Shown here: positions 61,706-64,000 of the stretch, in pieces
Position numbering within the stretch: position 1 is the stretch's first letter
Layout: each line of letters starts with the position of its first letter
Assembly (NCBI GenBank): GCA_013336525.1
Contig: JAAXTM010000004.1
Coordinates: forward strand, 1-64,000
Reading direction: 5' to 3'
Length of the DNA: 64,000 nt
Source: Geobacteraceae bacterium
Lineage (GTDB): Bacteria > Desulfobacterota > Desulfuromonadia > Geobacterales > Pseudopelobacteraceae
The notes under the pieces: model-generated
Seen by the model: the letters and a program-made list of their open reading frames with translations, nothing else
Told to the model about the DNA's origin: nothing
Database searches by the model: none
Translations under genes and position numbers: made by a program

Positions 61706-63577
61706 TTACCCCTTTGGTCGCCATGCAATAATTGATGCCCCGTCATGATAGGGGTCGCCGAAATTGGTCCGGTGTGCTTCCAGAATTTCTACCTTTCCCT
61801 CAGCGGCAAGTTGCTGGAGAGCCGGCCAGTATCCTGATAAATAACCACGTCTTCTATGATAGGTAGCGGCAAGATGGTCTAGCAGCTTTGCAGTGTCATA
61901 GAACTCTTCGATAGGTTCATGATGCAGCACAATCCTGGGTTTGGCAGCTAATATGTAAGACAAAAATGGCTGATAATCTCCCCCCAACTGTTCCATGGAT
62001 GAAATCGTTAACACGGCACTATTCGGTTTTAGGGTGAAGCCTGATTCGGGATTCAGCATGTCGAATTTGTTGCCCTCAATTTTTATACCCTGCTGTCTCA
62101 TGAGACCCAGGATGTTTACAGAGGCATCCGTCCAGTCAAGGCCGACCAGGGATTTTTCCGGGAAAATCTTTGACAGCATGTATAGGTATCTTCCTGTGCC
62201 GCAACCGAACTCGTATATATTGTCGATTGAACCCAGATATTTTTCAAACGCATTAGTCAAGACTATGGAGAATAATTCGTCCACAAAATCAGGGGTTTCA
62301 GGAGCTATGAAATCCCCCATATAACTTGTGTATTGAAAAGGTTTTATATATTTTGGTTTCAAGCTTTCCCAGGAAACACCCTCGGACAGGCTACGTTCAT
62401 AGTTTTCGTGCCACCCGTTTTGAAAAACAGTCTGATTTTCAGCGGTAGGTCGTTTTTTTAGATCATCCAGTCTTTGGACAATTTGGAGAATGTGTAAATC
62501 TCTTTCTTGCTGGCTGATGTGCCTGAATTTGAGTTTTCTGTCGTTAAGCATGCGTATACAGGAGGCGGGAATATCCTTGACACTGCAACCCATCTGGTTG
62601 CAGAAGGCATCTTCATCCAGCAATAAAGAGTCCTGAATAACGGTAGATGCAACCTTACTGCCCTTCTGCCAGAGTTCTCTGCACTCCCTTGCTATCCCTT
62701 CCGCATCAAATCCCCACCGTTTTCTCAGTTCAGCCTGTTTTAGATTGCCGAGTGCAAACTTGTCAGGGGCCCCCAGTCGGGACAGTTTGCATTTGTTATT
62801 GCTGCGCACTTTCCAATCCGCAACAGCCGACCACAAACCACCAGTCGGAATATGTTCCTCAACAATAATCATCGAGTCAAATCTTTGTGACAATGAGTCA
62901 AGCGTTGCCGTGTCCAATGGTTTAACAGTATGCATCTGATATACGCACGGATTGATCCCTTCCGTTGCCAGGTCGGCATGAGCCTTCAGTATCTCGTTGG
63001 CTATTTCACCGGTGCCGATTATGACTATCTTCTCTCCTTCGCGCAGAAGTCTGGCCTTGCCAAGAACCGCTGGTTCAAGTGCCTCATAGGATGGCTCTCC
63101 AAATCTGCCGACCGTAAAATAGGAAGGGCCACCCAATGCAAACAGTTGCGGAAGAAGCTGCTCAATCTCGCCGGGATCGCCTGGAGCAACAACGGTCATG
63201 TTGGGAAGCGCGGTCATCAGGGCGAGATCATCGGCGGCGTGGTGGGATACACCGCTGGTGGAGTAGAGGTACCCCCGCCCCGCCCCGACCAGGATGACAG
63301 GCAGATTCGGGTAGGCCACGCAGTAGCGGATCTGCTCGAAGGGACGTGCGGTGGCAAATGATGCAATAGAATATGCAACCGTTTTCCAACCCTCACTGGC
63401 CATGCCGGCAGCTGTATAAATCATCTGTGCTTCCGCCACACCGGCATTGATATAACGGGGCCCAAAACGCTTCTCAAATTCATCAAAAACCTGAAAACCG
63501 AGATCTCCGGTAATAAAAGCGATGTGCGGGTCTTCAACTGCCAAGCGCGTCAACGTTTCAGAAAATGCCTTTCTCAT
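61706..63577 (-). CDS. Transketolase C-terminal subunit fused to a methyltransferase
   Basis: 623 aa. Residues about 1-310 are the second half of a split transketolase: pyrimidine-binding domain (FITGDLGFQVFDEF, INAGVAEAQMIYTAAGMA, HHAADDLALMT) and C-terminal domain (IIGTGEIANEILKA, VKPLDTATLDSL). Residues about 330-623 are a class I methyltransferase (YEFGCGTGRYLYMLSKIFPEKSLVGLDW). Split transketolases in sugar clusters can make branched or unusual ketoses. The fusion suggests that carbon-unit transfer and methylation act on the same nucleotide sugar. The start overlaps the upstream subunit gene by 4 bp. Confidence 0.85.
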   Translation of the reverse strand: MRKAFSETLTRLAVEDPHIAFITGDLGFQVFDEFEKRFGPRYINAGVAEAQMIYTAAGMASEGWKTVAYSIASFATARPFEQIRYCVAYPNLPVILVGAGRGYLYSTSGVSHHAADDLALMTALPNMTVVAPGDPGEIEQLLPQLFALGGPSYFTVGRFGEPSYEALEPAVLGKARLLREGEKIVIIGTGEIANEILKAHADLATEGINPCVYQMHTVKPLDTATLDSLSQRFDSMIIVEEHIPTGGLWSAVADWKVRSNNKCKLSRLGAPDKFALGNLKQAELRKRWGFDAEGIARECRELWQKGSKVASTVIQDSLLLDEDAFCNQMGCSVKDIPASCIRMLNDRKLKFRHISQQERDLHILQIVQRLDDLKKRPTAENQTVFQNGWHENYERSLSEGVSWESLKPKYIKPFQYTSYMGDFIAPETPDFVDELFSIVLTNAFEKYLGSIDNIYEFGCGTGRYLYMLSKIFPEKSLVGLDWTDASVNILGLMRQQGIKIEGNKFDMLNPESGFTLKPNSAVLTISSMEQLGGDYQPFLSYILAAKPRIVLHHEPIEEFYDTAKLLDHLAATYHRRRGYLSGYWPALQQLAAEGKVEILEAHRTNFGDPYHDGASIIAWRPKG

Positions 63578-64000
63578 TGCTGGCCCCTCCTGTGTAATGG
63601 CAATGTTCCAAGCTCTTCAAGCGCATTTTTCAGGTCATCGTCTGAAGGGACACGGTAATGCCATAACACCTGGTCTTCCATGAAACTAATCCCCTTGCCG
63701 GCAGTAGTCTTGGCAATGATTGCAGAGGGCTTTCCTTTTTCAAATGGAACTGCTTGTAGAGCCTGCTGGATTGCAGGAATGCTGTTGCCGTCTATTGTTT
63801 GAACCGCCCAGCCAAAAGCAGTGAACTTCTCCTCAAGGGAAGTGTGTCCCATGAGCTCATCTGCTCGGCCAACAGACTGCACCCCGTTATTGTCAACAAT
63901 AACAAGAACATTGTCGAGACTGTGCGCTTTTGCAAAGGTGGCCGACTCCCAAGTGCTGCCCTCATTACACTCGCCATCACTGATCAGAGCAACCACCTTG
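63574..64000 (-). CDS. Transketolase N-terminal subunit (partial, runs off the window)
   Basis: About 141 C-terminal residues are visible; the 5' part lies beyond the window edge. KVVALISDGECNEGSTWESATFAKAHSLDNVLVIVDNN contains the thiamine diphosphate-binding GDGxxxEGxxxEA-type motif, here SDGECNEGSTWESA. The end, KTTAGKGISFMEDQVLWHYRVP, matches transketolase N-subunits. It pairs with the next gene, which supplies the pyrimidine-binding half. Confidence 0.88.
   Translation of the reverse strand, partial: KVVALISDGECNEGSTWESATFAKAHSLDNVLVIVDNNGVQSVGRADELMGHTSLEEKFTAFGWAVQTIDGNSIPAIQQALQAVPFEKGKPSAIIAKTTAGKGISFMEDQVLWHYRVPSDDDLKNALEELGTLPLHRRGQQ

Overview
The window looks like chromosome of a Geobacter-type bacterium (Desulfuromonadia/Geobacterales). 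This rests on tandem triheme c7 cytochrome modules, a CbcL-like nine-heme/cytochrome b protein, an NrfCD plus c7 operon, an ActP-type acetate symporter, and a delta-type Tol-Pal operon. No rRNA, tRNA or CRISPR array was recognised.

Region 1 (1-12 kb) is mostly housekeeping: an ActP-like acetate permease, a DUF362/ferredoxin protein, a DksA-family regulator with a long N-terminal tail, tolQ-tolR-tolA-tolB with pal on its own promoter, coaBC, a metallo-beta-lactamase-fold hydrolase, a ferredoxin and a rubredoxin, a tiny zinc-ribbon protein and a class V aminotransferase.

Region 2 (12-24 kb) is an electron-transfer region and the most unusual part. A dodecaheme cytochrome comes first. A cluster follows: a NifX/NifB-like small protein, two approximately 50-residue membrane peptides, a transposase-derived zinc-ribbon/HTH protein, a CbcL-like quinone/cytochrome protein, a two-helix membrane protein, a double-PAS sigma-54 activator and a TPR protein. 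A third membrane peptide and a 95-residue soluble protein lie on the other strand, divergent from an NrfD/NrfC/c7 operon. All three peptides and the soluble protein begin with the same short sequence, MKAKxSY[ST]. Both peptide transcription units are preceded by sigma-54 type -24/-12 elements, and about 80-200 bp further upstream by clustered GTTGCA/TGCAAC inverted repeats. I read this as one regulon of undescribed small proteins attached to quinone-linked extracellular electron transfer. The regulon and its controlling protein are inferred.

Region 3 (23.7-27.6 kb) holds trxB with a small acidic gene, a threonine ammonia-lyase, and a TPR/GT9-like protein.

Region 4 (27.6-64 kb, all major genes on the minus strand) is a flagellin and glycan-modification island: flaF, flbT, an unknown gene, a short flagellin, then very large multidomain proteins (1861, 1411 and 2221 aa) combining TPRs with GT9-like, GT41 (SPINDLY/OGT-like), GT2 and GT4 glycosyltransferase modules and methyltransferase domains. 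Further upstream are many FkbM, TylF-like and other methyltransferases, two radical SAM enzymes (one MiaB/RimO-like, one of the cobalamin-binding superfamily), an RfbC-like epimerase, and a split transketolase whose C-terminal subunit is fused to a methyltransferase. An IS3-family remnant, a frameshifted methyltransferase pseudogene and a 20-codon gene stub show past rearrangement. The likely product is a heavily methylated, perhaps branched, glycan on flagellin or another surface structure.
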